Origin: Streptococcus pneumoniae | GTDB lineage: Bacteria > Bacillota > Bacilli > Lactobacillales > Streptococcaceae | NCBI RefSeq assembly: GCF_001347015.1 | Contig: NZ_CFGI01000003.1 | Location: forward strand, 62,001 to 126,000 | DNA: 64,000 nt | Direction: 5' to 3' | Notes under the pieces: generated by a model | Seen by the model: only the letters and a program-made list of their open reading frames with translations | Database searches by the model: none | What the model was told of the DNA's origin: nothing | Shown: positions 9,323 to 18,913 of the stretch, in pieces | How positions within the stretch are numbered: position 1 is the first letter of the stretch | How the letters are laid out: each line of letters starts with the position of its first letter | Position numbers and translations under genes: made by a program

Positions 9323-10480
9323 ATGAAAAAGAAATTGATTAGTTTAGCACTTGCAGGCGCTTTTTTAGGTTTGTCATTGCATGGAAATGTTCAAGCTCAA
9401 GAAAGTTCAGGAAATAAAATCCACTTTATAAATGTTCAAGAAGGTGGCAGTGATGCGATTATTCTTGAAAGCAATGGACATTTTGCCATGGTGGATACAG
9501 GAGAAGATTATGATTTCCCAGATGGAAGTGATTCTCGCTATCCATGGAGAGAAGGAATTGAAACGTCTTATAAGCATGTTCTGACAGACCGTGTCTTTCG
9601 TCGTTTGAAGGAATTGGGTGTCCAAAAACTTGATTTTATTTTGGTAACCCATACCCACAGTGATCATATTGGAAATGTTGATGAATTACTGTCTACCTAT
9701 CCAGTTGACCGAGTTTATCTTAAAAAATATAGTGATAATCGTATTACTAATTCTGAACGTTTATGGGATAATCTGTACGGTTATGATAAGGTTTTACAGA
9801 CTGCTGCAGAAAAAGGTGTTTCAGTTATTCAAAATATCACACAAGGGGATGCTCATTTTCAGTTTGGGGACATGGATATTCAACTCTATAACTATGAAAA
9901 TGAAACTGATTCATCAGGTGAATTAAAGAAAATTTGGGATGACAATTCCAATTCCTTGATTAGCGTGGTGAAAGTCAATGGCAAGAAAATTTACCTTGGG
10001 GGCGATTTAGATAATGTGCATGGAGCGGAAGACAAGTATGGACCTCTTATTGGAAAAGTTGATTTGATGAAGTTTAATCATCATAAGGATACCGAAAAAT
10101 CAAATACAAAAAACTTTATATTAAATCTATCTCCAGAAATCATAGTGCAGACAAGTGATGCTGTTCCAGGTTTTTATGATAGTCCTATTGTAGACAACCC
10201 TGAATATATAGCATGGTTAGATAGTTTAGGGATAAAGCGAATAAATGCAGCTAGTACAGAATATGATGCAACTGTTTTTGATATTAGACAAAATGGCATA
10301 GTTGATATAAGTAAACAATATAAAAAAATACCATCGTTTGTTTCAGGATGGCATCAGAAATCTAATGGCGATTGGTGGTACCAAGCACCAGATTCTACAG
10401 GAAATTATTCTATCGGTTGGAACGAAATTGATGGAAAAAGATATTATTTTAATCAAAAAGGAATTCTAATAGAGCAATAA
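9323..10480 (+). CDS. Shortened, chimeric phosphorylcholine esterase paralogue
   Basis: 385 residues with a Sec signal peptide (about 1-25) and a metallo-beta-lactamase-fold esterase domain. Residues 1 to about 254 are nearly identical to the next gene, including His110, His112, Asp114 and His115 (THTHSDH) and His253. From about 10084 the two copies diverge: here HHKD replaces HHHD, the rest of the catalytic domain is only moderately similar, and DNA is more AT-rich. Only one or two choline-binding repeats remain before a stop, against about ten in the neighbour. Its good Shine-Dalgarno (AAGGAAG) precedes ATG 9323. It may be a secreted esterase that is poorly retained on choline teichoic acid, or a non-functional recombinant. 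Confidence 0.85.
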   Translation: MKKKLISLALAGAFLGLSLHGNVQAQESSGNKIHFINVQEGGSDAIILESNGHFAMVDTGEDYDFPDGSDSRYPWREGIETSYKHVLTDRVFRRLKELGVQKLDFILVTHTHSDHIGNVDELLSTYPVDRVYLKKYSDNRITNSERLWDNLYGYDKVLQTAAEKGVSVIQNITQGDAHFQFGDMDIQLYNYENETDSSGELKKIWDDNSNSLISVVKVNGKKIYLGGDLDNVHGAEDKYGPLIGKVDLMKFNHHKDTEKSNTKNFILNLSPEIIVQTSDAVPGFYDSPIVDNPEYIAWLDSLGIKRINAASTEYDATVFDIRQNGIVDISKQYKKIPSFVSGWHQKSNGDWWYQAPDSTGNYSIGWNEIDGKRYYFNQKGILIEQ

Positions 10481-12363
10481 TGAAAAAGAAATTGATTAGT
10501 TTAGCACTTGCAAGCACTTTTTTAGGTTTGTCATGGTATGGGAATGTTCAAGCTCAAGAAAGTTCAGAAAATAAAATCCACTTTATAAATGTTCAAGAAG
10601 GTGGCAGTGATGCGATTATTCTTGAAAGCAATGGACATTTTGCCATGGTGGATACAGGAGAAGATTATGATTTCCCAGATGGAAGTGATTCTCGCTATCC
10701 ATGGAGAGAAGGAATTGAAACGTCTTATAAGCATGTTCTGACAGACCGTGTCTTTCGTCGTTTGAAGGAATTGGGTGTCCAAAAACTTGATTTTATTTTG
10801 GTAACCCATACCCACAGTGATCATATTGGAAATGTTGATGAATTACTGTCTACCTATCCAGTTGACCGAGTCTATCTTAAAAAATATAGTGATAATCGTA
10901 TTACTAATTCGGAACGTCTATGGGATAATCTGTACGGTTATGATAAGGTTTTACAGACTGCCGCTGAAAAAGGTGTTTCAGTTATTCAAAATATCACACA
11001 AGGGGATGCTCATTTTCAGTTTGGGGACATGGATATTCAACTCTATAACTATGAAAATGAAACTGATTCATCAGGTGAATTAAAGAAAATTTGGGATGAC
11101 AATTCCAATTCCTTGATTAGCGTGGTGAAAGTCAATGGTAAGAAAATTTACCTTGGGGGCGACTTAGATAATGTGCATGGAGCGGAAGATAAGTATGGAC
11201 CTCTTATTGGAAAAGTTGATTTGATGAAGTTTAATCATCACCATGATACAAACAAATCAAATACCAAGAATTTCATTAAAAATTTGAGTCCGAGTTTGAT
11301 TGTTCAAACTTCGGATAGTCTACCTTGGAAAAATGGTGTTGATAGTGAGTATGTTAATTGGCTCAAAGAACGAGGAATTGAGAGAATCAACGCAGCCAGC
11401 AAAGACTATGATGCAACAGTTTTTGAGATTCGACAAGACGGTTTTGTCAATATTTCAACTTCCTACAAGCCGATTCCAAGTTTTCAAGCTGGCTGGCATA
11501 AGAGTGCGTATGGGAATTGGTGGTATCAAGCACCTGATTCTACAGGAGAGTATGCTGTCGGTTGGAATGAAATCGAAGGTGAATGGTATTACTTTAACCA
11601 AACGGGTATCTTGTTACAGAATCAATGGAAAAAATGGAACAATCATTGGTTCTATTTGACAGACTCTGGTGCTTCTTCTAAAAATTGGAAGAAAATTGAT
11701 GGAATCTGGTATTACTTCAACAAAGAAAATCAGATGGAAATTGGTTGGGTAAATACTGGAGGTCAATCCTATTATTTATCAAAGGATGGCTCTATGAAGA
11801 CAGGCTGGCTTCAATATAAGGGGCAATGGTATTATTTTGCCCAATCAGGAGAAATGAAAACGGGTTGGGTAAAAGATAAAGAAACCTGGTACTATATGGA
11901 TTCTGCTGGTATCATGAAGACAGGTGAGATAGAAGTTGCTGGTAACCATTATTATCTAGAAGATTCAGGAGCTATGAAGCAAGGTTGGCTTAAAAAGGCA
12001 AACAATTGGTATTTCTACAAGGAAGATGGTTCACGAGCCGTGGGTTGGATCAAGGACAAGGATAAATGGTACTTCTTGAAAGAAAATGGTCAATTACTTG
12101 TGAATGGTAAGACACCAGAAGGTTATACTGTTGATTCAAGTGGTGTCTGGTTAGTGGATGTTCCAGTAGAGAAAACTGCTACAACTAAAGTTACAAGTAA
12201 TTTAGAAACAAAAGAATCCAGTGAAGTAGTGAAAAAGGATCTTGAAAATAAAGAAACGAGTCAACATGAAAGTGTTACAAGTTCCTCAACTAGTCAAGAT
12301 TTGACATCATCAACTTCACAAAGCTCTGAAACGAGTGCAAACAAATCGGAATCAGAACAGTAG
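10480..12363 (+). CDS. cbpE: Choline-binding protein E, phosphorylcholine esterase
   Basis: Surface enzyme (Pce) that removes phosphorylcholine from teichoic acids and acts on host choline lipids. It is 627 residues, the length I recall for the pneumococcal protein. Order: signal peptide 1-25, binuclear-zinc metallo-beta-lactamase domain with THTHSDH (His110, His112, Asp114, His115) and His253, about ten choline-binding repeats of the GW..WYYF type from about residue 345, then a Ser/Thr/Glu-rich tail from about 570. ATG 10480 overlaps the stop of the preceding copy (TAATG) and has no strong Shine-Dalgarno, so expression probably depends on reinitiation. An intrinsic terminator follows. Confidence 0.95.
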   Translation: MKKKLISLALASTFLGLSWYGNVQAQESSENKIHFINVQEGGSDAIILESNGHFAMVDTGEDYDFPDGSDSRYPWREGIETSYKHVLTDRVFRRLKELGVQKLDFILVTHTHSDHIGNVDELLSTYPVDRVYLKKYSDNRITNSERLWDNLYGYDKVLQTAAEKGVSVIQNITQGDAHFQFGDMDIQLYNYENETDSSGELKKIWDDNSNSLISVVKVNGKKIYLGGDLDNVHGAEDKYGPLIGKVDLMKFNHHHDTNKSNTKNFIKNLSPSLIVQTSDSLPWKNGVDSEYVNWLKERGIERINAASKDYDATVFEIRQDGFVNISTSYKPIPSFQAGWHKSAYGNWWYQAPDSTGEYAVGWNEIEGEWYYFNQTGILLQNQWKKWNNHWFYLTDSGASSKNWKKIDGIWYYFNKENQMEIGWVNTGGQSYYLSKDGSMKTGWLQYKGQWYYFAQSGEMKTGWVKDKETWYYMDSAGIMKTGEIEVAGNHYYLEDSGAMKQGWLKKANNWYFYKEDGSRAVGWIKDKDKWYFLKENGQLLVNGKTPEGYTVDSSGVWLVDVPVEKTATTKVTSNLETKESSEVVKKDLENKETSQHESVTSSSTSQDLTSSTSQSSETSANKSESEQ

Positions 12364-12364
12364 T

Positions 12365-12393
12365 AAAAAAGAAGGTTTTAGGGCCTTCTTTTT
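12365..12393 (+). terminator. Intrinsic terminator after cbpE
   Basis: AGAAGG and CCTTCT form the stem, followed by TTTTT; the A-run upstream extends the stem. Confidence 0.8.
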
Positions 12394-12425
12394 CCTATCA
12401 ACTCTTTTCTATTTCCTGTTATTCA

Positions 12426-12434
12426 TGTTATAAT
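12426..12434 (+). promoter_or_regulatory. Extended -10 promoter of proBAC
   Basis: TGTTATAAT lies 30 bp before ATG 12464. The ATG at 12443 would fall at the transcription start, which supports the downstream start. Confidence 0.65.
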
Positions 12435-12463
12435 GGATAAATATGAAGAATCGGAGTGAGACT

Positions 12464-13573
12464 ATGAAATACAAACGGATTGTCTTTAAGGTGGGGACTT
12501 CTTCTCTGACGAATGAGGATGGAAGTTTATCACGTAGTAAGGTAAAGGCTATCACCCAGCAGTTGGCTATGTTGCACGAGGCTGGTCATGAATTGATTTT
12601 GGTGTCGTCAGGTGCTATTGCGGCTGGTTTTGGAGCCTTAGGATTTAAGAAGCGTCCGACTAAGATTGCTGATAAACAGGCTTCAGCAGCGGTAGGGCAG
12701 GGGCTTTTGTTGGAAGAATACACGACCAATCTTCTCTTGCGCCAAATCGTTTCTGCACAAATCTTGCTGACTCAGGATGACTTTGTGGATAAGCGCCGTT
12801 ATAAAAATGCCCATCAGGCTTTGTCTGTTTTACTCAACCGTGGCGCGATTCCTATCATCAATGAGAATGACAGTGTCGTCATTGATGAGCTCAAGGTCGG
12901 GGACAACGACACTCTAAGTGCCCAGGTAGCGGCCATGGTTCAAGCAGATCTTTTGGTTCTCTTGACAGATGTGGACGGTCTCTATACTGGAAATCCTAAT
13001 TCAGATCCAAGAGCCAAACGCTTGGAGAAAATCGAGACCATCAATCGTGAGATTATTGATATGGCCGGTGGAGCAGGTTCTTCAAACGGTACTGGGGGCA
13101 TGTTAACCAAAATCAAAGCAGCGACTATTGCGACAGAATCAGGAGTTCCTGTTTATATCTGCTCATCCTTGAAGGCAGATGCCATGATTGAAGCAGCTGA
13201 GGAGACCAAGGATGGTTCCTACTTTGTTGCTCAAGAGAAGGGACTTCGTACCCAGAAACAATGGCTGGCTTTTTATGCTCAGAGTCAAGGTTCTATTTGG
13301 GTTGATAAAGGGGCTGCAGAAGCTCTCTCTCAACATGGCAAGAGTCTCCTTTTATCTGGTGTTGTTGAAGCAGAAGGCGCCTTTTCTTACGGTGATATCG
13401 TGACAGTATTTGACAAGGAAAGTGGAAAATCACTTGGAAAAGGGCGTGTGCAATTTGGTGCATCTGCTTTGGAGGATATGTTGCGTTCTCAAAAAGCCAA
13501 GGGTGTCCTGATTCACCGTGATGACTGGATTTCCATTACTCCTGAAATCCAACTACTCTTTACAGAATTTTAG
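12464..13573 (+). CDS. proB: Glutamate 5-kinase
   Basis: First step of proline synthesis: phosphorylates glutamate with ATP. It has 369 residues from ATG 12464, chosen because CGGAGTGAG precedes it and the promoter -10 is at 12429. An amino-acid kinase domain with FKVGTSSL at the N terminus and the VSSGAIAAG segment is followed by a C-terminal PUA domain (about 275-369). It starts a three-gene operon with 9 bp and 3 bp gaps to proA and proC. Confidence 0.97.
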   Translation: MKYKRIVFKVGTSSLTNEDGSLSRSKVKAITQQLAMLHEAGHELILVSSGAIAAGFGALGFKKRPTKIADKQASAAVGQGLLLEEYTTNLLLRQIVSAQILLTQDDFVDKRRYKNAHQALSVLLNRGAIPIINENDSVVIDELKVGDNDTLSAQVAAMVQADLLVLLTDVDGLYTGNPNSDPRAKRLEKIETINREIIDMAGGAGSSNGTGGMLTKIKAATIATESGVPVYICSSLKADAMIEAAEETKDGSYFVAQEKGLRTQKQWLAFYAQSQGSIWVDKGAAEALSQHGKSLLLSGVVEAEGAFSYGDIVTVFDKESGKSLGKGRVQFGASALEDMLRSQKAKGVLIHRDDWISITPEIQLLFTEF

Positions 13574-13582
13574 AGGTAAACT

Positions 13583-14845
13583 ATGGTAAGTACACAAGAA
13601 CAATTTGAACAGGTACAGGCTGTTAAAAAATCGATCAACACAGCTAGTGAAGAGGTGAAAAACCAAGCCTTGCTAGCCATGGCTGATCATTTATTAGCAG
13701 CTACTGAGGAAATTTTGGCAGCCAATGCCCTTGATATGGAAGCGGCTAAAGGTAAAACTTCAGATGTGATGCTGGATCGGCTTTATTTGGATGCAGGTCG
13801 TATAGAAGCGATGGCAACTGGGATTCGTGAAGTGATTGCTTTACCAGATCCAATCGGTGAAGTTTTAGAAACCAATCAGCTTGAAAATGGTTTGCTTATC
13901 ACCAAAAAACGTGTGGCTATGGGTGTTATTGGTATTATCTATGAAAGTCGTCCAAATGTGACGTCTGACGCGGCTGCTCTGGCTCTCAAGAGTGGGAATG
14001 CGGTTGTTCTTCGTAGTGGTAAGGATGCCTATCAAACAGGCCATGCTATTGTTAAAGCCTTGAAAAAGGGCTTGGAGACAACGACCATTCACCCAGATGT
14101 GATTCAACTGGTGGAAGATACCAGCCGTGAAAGTAGCTATGCCATGATGAAGGCCAAGGGCTATCTAGACCTTCTCATTCCTCGTGGAGGAGCCGGTTTG
14201 ATCAATGCAGTGGTTGAGAATGCTATCGTACCTGTTATCGAGACAGGAACTGGGATTGTCCATGTCTATGTGGATAAGGATGCAGATGAAGACAAGGCTC
14301 TGTCTATCATCAACAATGCCAAAACCAGTCGTCCTTCTGTCTGCAATGCCATGGAGGTTCTGCTGGTTCATGAAGACAAGGCAGCAAGCTTCCTTCCTCG
14401 CTTGGAGCAAGTTCTAGTTGCAGAGCGTAAAGAAGCTGGGTTGGAACCAATTCAATTCCGCTTGGATAGTAAAGCAAGTCAGTTTGTTTCAGGTCACGCA
14501 GCTGAAGCCCAAGACTTTGACACCGAATTTTTGGACTATGTTCTAGCTGTTAAGGTTGTGAGCAGTTTAGAAGAAGCGGTTGCGCATATTGAAGCCCACA
14601 GTACCCATCATTCGGATGCCATTGTGACTGAAAATGCTGAAGCAGCAGCTTACTTTACAGATCAAGTGGACTCTGCAGCGGTTTATGTCAATGCCTCAAC
14701 TCGTTTCACAGATGGTGGCCAATTTGGTCTTGGTTGTGAAATGGGGATTTCTACTCAGAAATTGCACGCGCGTGGTCCAATGGGCTTAAAAGAATTGACT
14801 AGCTACAAGTATGTTGTTACTGGTGACGGACAGATAAGGGAGTAA
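13583..14845 (+). CDS. proA: Glutamate-5-semialdehyde dehydrogenase
   Basis: Reduces glutamyl-5-phosphate with NADPH to glutamate semialdehyde, the second step of proline synthesis. The 420-residue length is standard. The aldehyde-dehydrogenase-type fold shows the YESRPNVT segment and the catalytic Cys in RPSVCNAME. It is in the middle of proBAC and acts in the cytosol, probably in complex with ProB. No anomalies are visible. Confidence 0.97.
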   Translation: MVSTQEQFEQVQAVKKSINTASEEVKNQALLAMADHLLAATEEILAANALDMEAAKGKTSDVMLDRLYLDAGRIEAMATGIREVIALPDPIGEVLETNQLENGLLITKKRVAMGVIGIIYESRPNVTSDAAALALKSGNAVVLRSGKDAYQTGHAIVKALKKGLETTTIHPDVIQLVEDTSRESSYAMMKAKGYLDLLIPRGGAGLINAVVENAIVPVIETGTGIVHVYVDKDADEDKALSIINNAKTSRPSVCNAMEVLLVHEDKAASFLPRLEQVLVAERKEAGLEPIQFRLDSKASQFVSGHAAEAQDFDTEFLDYVLAVKVVSSLEEAVAHIEAHSTHHSDAIVTENAEAAAYFTDQVDSAAVYVNASTRFTDGGQFGLGCEMGISTQKLHARGPMGLKELTSYKYVVTGDGQIRE

Positions 14846-14848
14846 GAG

Positions 14849-15646
14849 ATGAAGATTGGATTTATCGGTTTGGGGAATATGGGAGCTAGCTTGGCTAAGT
14901 CTGTCTTGCAGGCTAGACCGTCAGATGAGATTCTCCTTGCCAATCGTAGCCAAGCCAAGGTAGATGCTTTCATTGCAGACTTTGGTGGTCAGGCTTCCAG
15001 CAATGAAGAAATTTTCGCAGAAGCAGATGTGATTTTTCTAGGAGTTAAGCCTGCTCAGTTTTCTGAACTGCTTTCTCAATACCAGATCATTCTTGAAAAA
15101 CGAGAGAGTCTTCTTTTGATCTCCATGGCAGCTGGATTGACTTTAGAAAAACTAGCAAGTCTTATCCCAAGTCAACACCGAATTATTCGTATGATGCCAA
15201 ATACCCCTGCTTCTATCGGACAAGGAGTGATTAGTTATGCCTTGTTTCCTAATTGCATGGTTGAGGACAGTGAGCTCTTTTGTCAGCTTTTAGCCAAGGC
15301 TGGTCTCTTGGTTGAACTGGGAGAAGGATTAATCGACGCGGCGACAGGTCTTGCAGGTTGTGGACCGGCCTTTGTCTATCTCTTTATTGAGGCTATGGCA
15401 GATGCGGGTGTTCAGACGGGATTACCGCGAGAAACAGCATTGAAAATGGCGGCTCAAACTGTGGTAGGAGCTGGTCAATTGGTCCTAGAAAGCCAAGAGC
15501 ATCCTGGAGTATTGAAAGACCAAGTTTGTAGCCCAGGAGGTTCGACTATCGCTGGTGTAGCAAGCCTAGAAGCGCATGCTTTTCGAGGAACAGTCATGGA
15601 GGCAGTTGGTCAAGCCTATAAACGAACACAAGAACTAGGTAAATAA
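14849..15646 (+). CDS. proC: Pyrroline-5-carboxylate reductase
   Basis: Last step of proline synthesis: NAD(P)H-dependent reduction of pyrroline-5-carboxylate. It has 265 residues with an N-terminal Rossmann motif GLGNMG at about 6-11 and the C-terminal PGGSTIAG signature. ATG follows AGGGAGTAAGAG and sits 3 bp after proA. A terminator overlaps its stop codon. Confidence 0.97.
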   Translation: MKIGFIGLGNMGASLAKSVLQARPSDEILLANRSQAKVDAFIADFGGQASSNEEIFAEADVIFLGVKPAQFSELLSQYQIILEKRESLLLISMAAGLTLEKLASLIPSQHRIIRMMPNTPASIGQGVISYALFPNCMVEDSELFCQLLAKAGLLVELGEGLIDAATGLAGCGPAFVYLFIEAMADAGVQTGLPRETALKMAAQTVVGAGQLVLESQEHPGVLKDQVCSPGGSTIAGVASLEAHAFRGTVMEAVGQAYKRTQELGK

Positions 15647-15671
15647 GAGGTGGCTTTGACTGCCTCTTTTA
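15646..15671 (+). terminator. Intrinsic terminator after proC
   Basis: AAGAGGTGGC pairs with GCCTCTT (with a small bulge) and ends in TTTTAT. Confidence 0.65.
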
Positions 15672-15679
15672 TGGTGGTT

Positions 15680-15794
15680 GATACTCTTCGAAAATCTCTT
15701 CAAACTGCGCCAGCTTCCATCTGCAACCTCAAAACAGTGTTTTGAGCAACCTGCGGCTAGCTTCCTAGTTTGCTCTTTGATTTTCATTGAGTAT
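15680..15794 (+). repeat. BOX element, short form lacking a full boxB
   Basis: It begins with the boxA end (ATACTCTTCGAAAATCTC) and finishes with the boxC end (GATTTTCATTGAGTAT). The central GCGTCGCCTTGCCGTA block and boxB copies seen at 35416-35610 are missing here. BOX repeats are dispersed non-autonomous elements typical of pneumococcus and close relatives. It lies in the proC-tmk intergenic region. Confidence 0.85.
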
Positions 15795-15874
15795 GAAATG
15801 AGAAGACAAAAAGATTGTCACAAACTCCTATTTTTTTGATAGAATAGAAGTAGTAAAAAAGAAATGAGTTAGAC

Positions 15875-16513
15875 ATGTCAAAAGGATTTTTAGTCTCTCT
15901 TGAGGGACCAGAGGGAGCAGGAAAGACCAGTGTTTTAGAGGCTCTGCTCCCAATTTTAAAGGAAAAAGGGGTAGAGGTGCTGACGACCCGTGAACCTGGC
16001 GGAGTCTTGATTGGAGAGAAGATTCGGGAAGTGATTTTGGACCCAAGTCATACTCAGATGGATGCGAAGACAGAGTTGCTTCTTTATATTGCTAGTCGCA
16101 GACAGCACTTGGTGGAAAAAGTTCTTCCAGCACTTGAAGCTGGCAAGTTGGTCATTATGGATCGCTTCATCGATAGTTCCGTTGCTTATCAGGGATTTGG
16201 TCGTGGCTTGGATATTGACGCCATTGATTGGCTCAATCACTTTGCGACAGACGGCCTTAAACCCGATTTGACACTCTATTTTGACATCGAGGTGGAAGAA
16301 GGACTGGCTCGCATTGCTGCGAATAGCAATCGCGAGGTCAATCGTTTGGATTTGGAAGGGCTGGACTTGCATAAGAAAGTCCGTCAAGGTTATCTTTCTC
16401 TCCTGGAAAAAGAAGGAAATCGTATTGTCAAGATTGATGCTAGTCTCCCCTTGGACCAAGTTGTGGAAACGACCAAGGCTGTCTTGTTTGACAGAATGGG
16501 CTTGGCTAAATGA
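15875..16513 (+). CDS. tmk: Thymidylate kinase
   Basis: Phosphorylates dTMP to dTDP for DNA synthesis. It has 212 residues with P-loop GPEGAGKTS at about 10-18, the DRFIDSS motif near residue 93, and a Gram-positive type lid. A possible promoter is TTGTCA (15816) with TAGAAT before the gene. ATG overlaps holB at the far end (ATGA), starting the tmk-holB-yabA-rsmI replication and RNA-modification operon conserved in Firmicutes. Confidence 0.97.
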   Translation: MSKGFLVSLEGPEGAGKTSVLEALLPILKEKGVEVLTTREPGGVLIGEKIREVILDPSHTQMDAKTELLLYIASRRQHLVEKVLPALEAGKLVIMDRFIDSSVAYQGFGRGLDIDAIDWLNHFATDGLKPDLTLYFDIEVEEGLARIAANSNREVNRLDLEGLDLHKKVRQGYLSLLEKEGNRIVKIDASLPLDQVVETTKAVLFDRMGLAK

Positions 16514-17400
16514 AACAAGATCAACTAAAGGCTTGGCAACCAGCCCAGTTTGACCGCTTTGTCCGTATCCTAGAACAAGACCAGCTCAATCACGCCTATC
16601 TCTTTTCAGGTTTCTTTGGAAGCTTGGAAATGGCTCAATTTTTGGCTAAGAGCCTCTTTTGTACGGATAAAGTTGGCGTCTTACCATGTGAGAAATGCCG
16701 AAGTTGCAAGCTGATTGAACAGGGAGAATTTCCCGATGTCACCTTGATTAAACCAGTTAATCAGGTCATTAAGACAGAACGCATCCGGGAATTGGTGGGA
16801 CAGTTTTCTCAAGCAGGGATTGAAAGCCAGCAACAGGTCTTTATTATCGAGCAAGCTGAGAAAATGCACCCCAACGCAGCTAATTCTCTGCTCAAGGTCA
16901 TCGAAGAACCCCAGAGTGAGGTTTATATTTTCTTCTTGACCAGTGATGAAGAAAAGATCTTACCGACAATCCGAAGTCGGACCCAGATTTTCCACTTTAA
17001 AAAGCAAGAAGAAAAACTCATCCATCAATTAGAACAAGCAGGTCTGGTCAAGAAAAAAGCAACTCTTTTAGCCCAGTTTAGTCAATCGCGAGCTGAAGCA
17101 GAAAAGTTGGCAAATCAGGCAAGTTTTTGGACCTTAGTCGATGAAAGTGAACGCCTGCTGACTTGGTTAGTAGCTAAGAAAAAAGAAAGTTATTTGCAAG
17201 TAGCTAAATTAGCTAGCTTGGCAGATGATAAGGAAAAACAAGATCAGGTTTTAAGAATTCTTGAAGTTCTCTGTGGGCAAGATATCCTACAAGCAAGAGT
17301 AAGAGTGATTTTACAAGATTTGTTAGAAGCTAGAAAAATGTGGCAGGCTAATGTCAGTTTTCAAAATACCATGGAATATCTGGTCTTGAAAGAAATATAA
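16510..17400 (+). CDS. holB: DNA polymerase III delta' subunit
   Basis: Clamp-loader subunit of 296 residues. A zinc-binding cluster CEKCRSC occurs at about 58-64, followed by the clamp-loader SRC-like segment [13 protein letters not shown]. The P-loop is degenerate, as expected for delta'. The gene overlaps tmk by ATGA. Its neighbour yabA encodes a regulator of replication initiation that contacts clamp and DnaA, so the context fits. Confidence 0.93.
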   Translation: MKQDQLKAWQPAQFDRFVRILEQDQLNHAYLFSGFFGSLEMAQFLAKSLFCTDKVGVLPCEKCRSCKLIEQGEFPDVTLIKPVNQVIKTERIRELVGQFSQAGIESQQQVFIIEQAEKMHPNAANSLLKVIEEPQSEVYIFFLTSDEEKILPTIRSRTQIFHFKKQEEKLIHQLEQAGLVKKKATLLAQFSQSRAEAEKLANQASFWTLVDESERLLTWLVAKKKESYLQVAKLASLADDKEKQDQVLRILEVLCGQDILQARVRVILQDLLEARKMWQANVSFQNTMEYLVLKEI

Positions 17401-17439
17401 ACTAAAAAATGAATGATAAAGAGAGGAAAGGGCTGTTTT

Positions 17440-17757
17440 ATGGACAAAAAAGAATTATTTGACGCGCTGGATGATTTTTCTCAACAGTTATTGGTAACCT
17501 TGGCCGATGTGGAAGCCATCAAGAAAAATCTCAAGGGCCTGGTAGAGGAAAATACAGCTCTTCGTTTGGAAAATTCTAAGTTGCGCGAACGCTTGGGTGA
17601 GGTGGAAGCAGACGCTCCCGTCAAGGCTAAGCATGTTCGTGAAAGTGTCCGTCGAATTTATAAAGATGGTTTTCACGTATGTAATGATTTTTATGGACAA
17701 CGTCGAGAGCAGGACGAGGAATGTATGTTCTGTGACGAGTTGTTATACAGGGAGTAG
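17440..17757 (+). CDS. yabA: Replication initiation control protein YabA
   Basis: Negative regulator of chromosome replication initiation; bridges DnaA and the sliding clamp in Bacillus. It has 105 residues with an N-terminal coiled coil (about 5-60) and a C-terminal zinc-binding domain with HVC and CMFC groups. I chose ATG 17440 because AGGAAAGG precedes it; an in-frame ATG at 17413 would add nine residues without a ribosome site. It lies 2 bp before the rsmI start. Confidence 0.95.
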   Translation: MDKKELFDALDDFSQQLLVTLADVEAIKKNLKGLVEENTALRLENSKLRERLGEVEADAPVKAKHVRESVRRIYKDGFHVCNDFYGQRREQDEECMFCDELLYRE

Positions 17758-17759
17758 GC

Positions 17760-18629
17760 ATGCAGATTCAAAAAAGTTTTAAGGGGCAGTCTCCCTATGG
17801 CAAGCTGTATCTAGTGGCAACGCCGATTGGTAATCTAGATGATATGACCTTTCGTGCTATTCAGACCTTGAAAGAAGTGGACTGGATTGCGGCTGAGGAC
17901 ACGCGCAATACTGGCCTTTTGCTCAAGCATTTTGACATTCAGACAAAGCAGATCAGTTTTCATGAACACAATGCCAAGGAAAAAATTCCTGATTTGATTG
18001 GTTTCTTGAAAGAGGGGCAAAGTATTGCTCAAGTTTCCGATGCGGGTCTGCCTAGCATTTCAGACCCTGGGCATGATTTGGTCAAGGCAGCTATTGAGGA
18101 AGAAATTGCGGTTGTCACAGTTCCAGGTGCCTCTGCAGGGATTTCCGCCTTGATTGCCAGTGGTTTAGCACCACAGCCACATATCTTTTATGGTTTTTTA
18201 CCAAGAAAATCAGGCCAGCAAAAGCAATTTTTCGACTCAAAAAAAGACTATCCTGAAACTCAGATTTTCTATGAATCGCCCCATCGTGTGGCAGATACAT
18301 TGGAAAATATGCTAGAAGTCTACGGTGACCGCTCGGTCGTCTTGGTCAGGGAATTGACTAAAATCTATGAAGAATACCAACGAGGAAAGATCTCTGAATT
18401 GCTAGAAAGCATTGCTGAAACACCACTCAAGGGCGAATGCCTTCTCATTGTTGAGGGTGCCAGTCAGGATGTGGAGGAGAAGGACGAAGAGGATTTGTTT
18501 TCAGAAATCCAAGCCCGCATCCAGCAAGGCATGAAGAAAAACCAAGCTATTAAGGAAGTAGCGAAGATTTACCAGTGGAATAAAAGTCAGCTCTACGCTG
18601 CCTACCACGACTGGGAAGAAAATGACTAA
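17760..18629 (+). CDS. rsmI: 16S rRNA (cytidine-1402-2'-O)-methyltransferase
   Basis: Methylates the ribose of C1402 in 16S rRNA with SAM. It has 289 residues of the tetrapyrrole-methylase fold; LVATPIGNLDD near residue 19 and SDAGLPSISDPG near 95 are diagnostic. It is the last gene of the tmk operon, followed by a terminator 2 bp after the stop. ATG has a GGGAG site inside the yabA end. Confidence 0.95.
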   Translation: MQIQKSFKGQSPYGKLYLVATPIGNLDDMTFRAIQTLKEVDWIAAEDTRNTGLLLKHFDIQTKQISFHEHNAKEKIPDLIGFLKEGQSIAQVSDAGLPSISDPGHDLVKAAIEEEIAVVTVPGASAGISALIASGLAPQPHIFYGFLPRKSGQQKQFFDSKKDYPETQIFYESPHRVADTLENMLEVYGDRSVVLVRELTKIYEEYQRGKISELLESIAETPLKGECLLIVEGASQDVEEKDEEDLFSEIQARIQQGMKKNQAIKEVAKIYQWNKSQLYAAYHDWEEND

Positions 18630-18630
18630 A

Positions 18631-18660
18631 CAGGGAAGTTTGCCTTCTTCCCTTTTTTTG
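18631..18660 (+). terminator. Intrinsic terminator after rsmI
   Basis: GGGAAG and CTTCCC form the stem, followed by seven T residues. Confidence 0.85.
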
Positions 18661-18690
18661 TTATACTAGTAGAAGAAAAAAATAGAAAGA

Positions 18691-18900
18691 TTTGTGGGAG
18701 TGAAAAAGTCCGGGGGACTTTTTCAGCCTGAGCCAGGAAATTCGAAAGCGAGGAAAGTCCTGTGGACTTTTTCAGCCTGAGCCAGGAAATTCGAGAGTGA
18801 GGAAAGTCTTGTGGACTTTTTCAGCCTGAGCCAGGAAATTCGAGAGCGAGGAAGTTCAGTTGGCTTTTTCAATGTGAAACTTTTCTTCACACTCCCAAAG
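18691..18900 (+). repeat. 49-bp tandem array of hairpin-forming units flanked by inverted ends
   Basis: About 3.5 copies of a 49-bp unit start near 18702, 18750 and 18799, with a degenerate fourth at about 18848. Each unit holds a hairpin of the type AAAGTCC-N3-GGACTTT followed by T residues, a CCTG-AGC-CAGG mini-hairpin and a TCGAGAGCGA motif. In the third unit the stem keeps pairing through a wobble. The array is bracketed by TTTGTGGGAGTGA (18691) and TTCACACTCCCAAAG (to 18900), which can pair end to end. It lies between the rsmI terminator and the trmFO start. It might be related to the pneumococcal SPRITE terminator-like repeat family; I cannot confirm that from memory. Confidence 0.8.
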
Positions 18901-18913
18901 AGGTATTAGTGTC

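Noticed and set aside
10079-10090. HHHD to HHKD change as loss of a zinc ligand in the short esterase copy
   Set aside because: The ligand His expected here is the first of the run (His253), which both copies keep; the change affects a neighbouring residue, so inactivation cannot be claimed.
11300-11659. 119-codon plus-strand ORF within cbpE
   Set aside because: Out-of-frame shadow of a well-supported gene; composition reflects the host frame.
15956-16459. 167-codon minus-strand ORF opposite tmk
   Set aside because: Antisense shadow of the tmk frame with no ribosome site or recognisable domain.
18691-18900. Possible CRISPR array from the regular 49-bp repeats
   Set aside because: Units are contiguous tandem copies with no unique spacers and no cas genes nearby.
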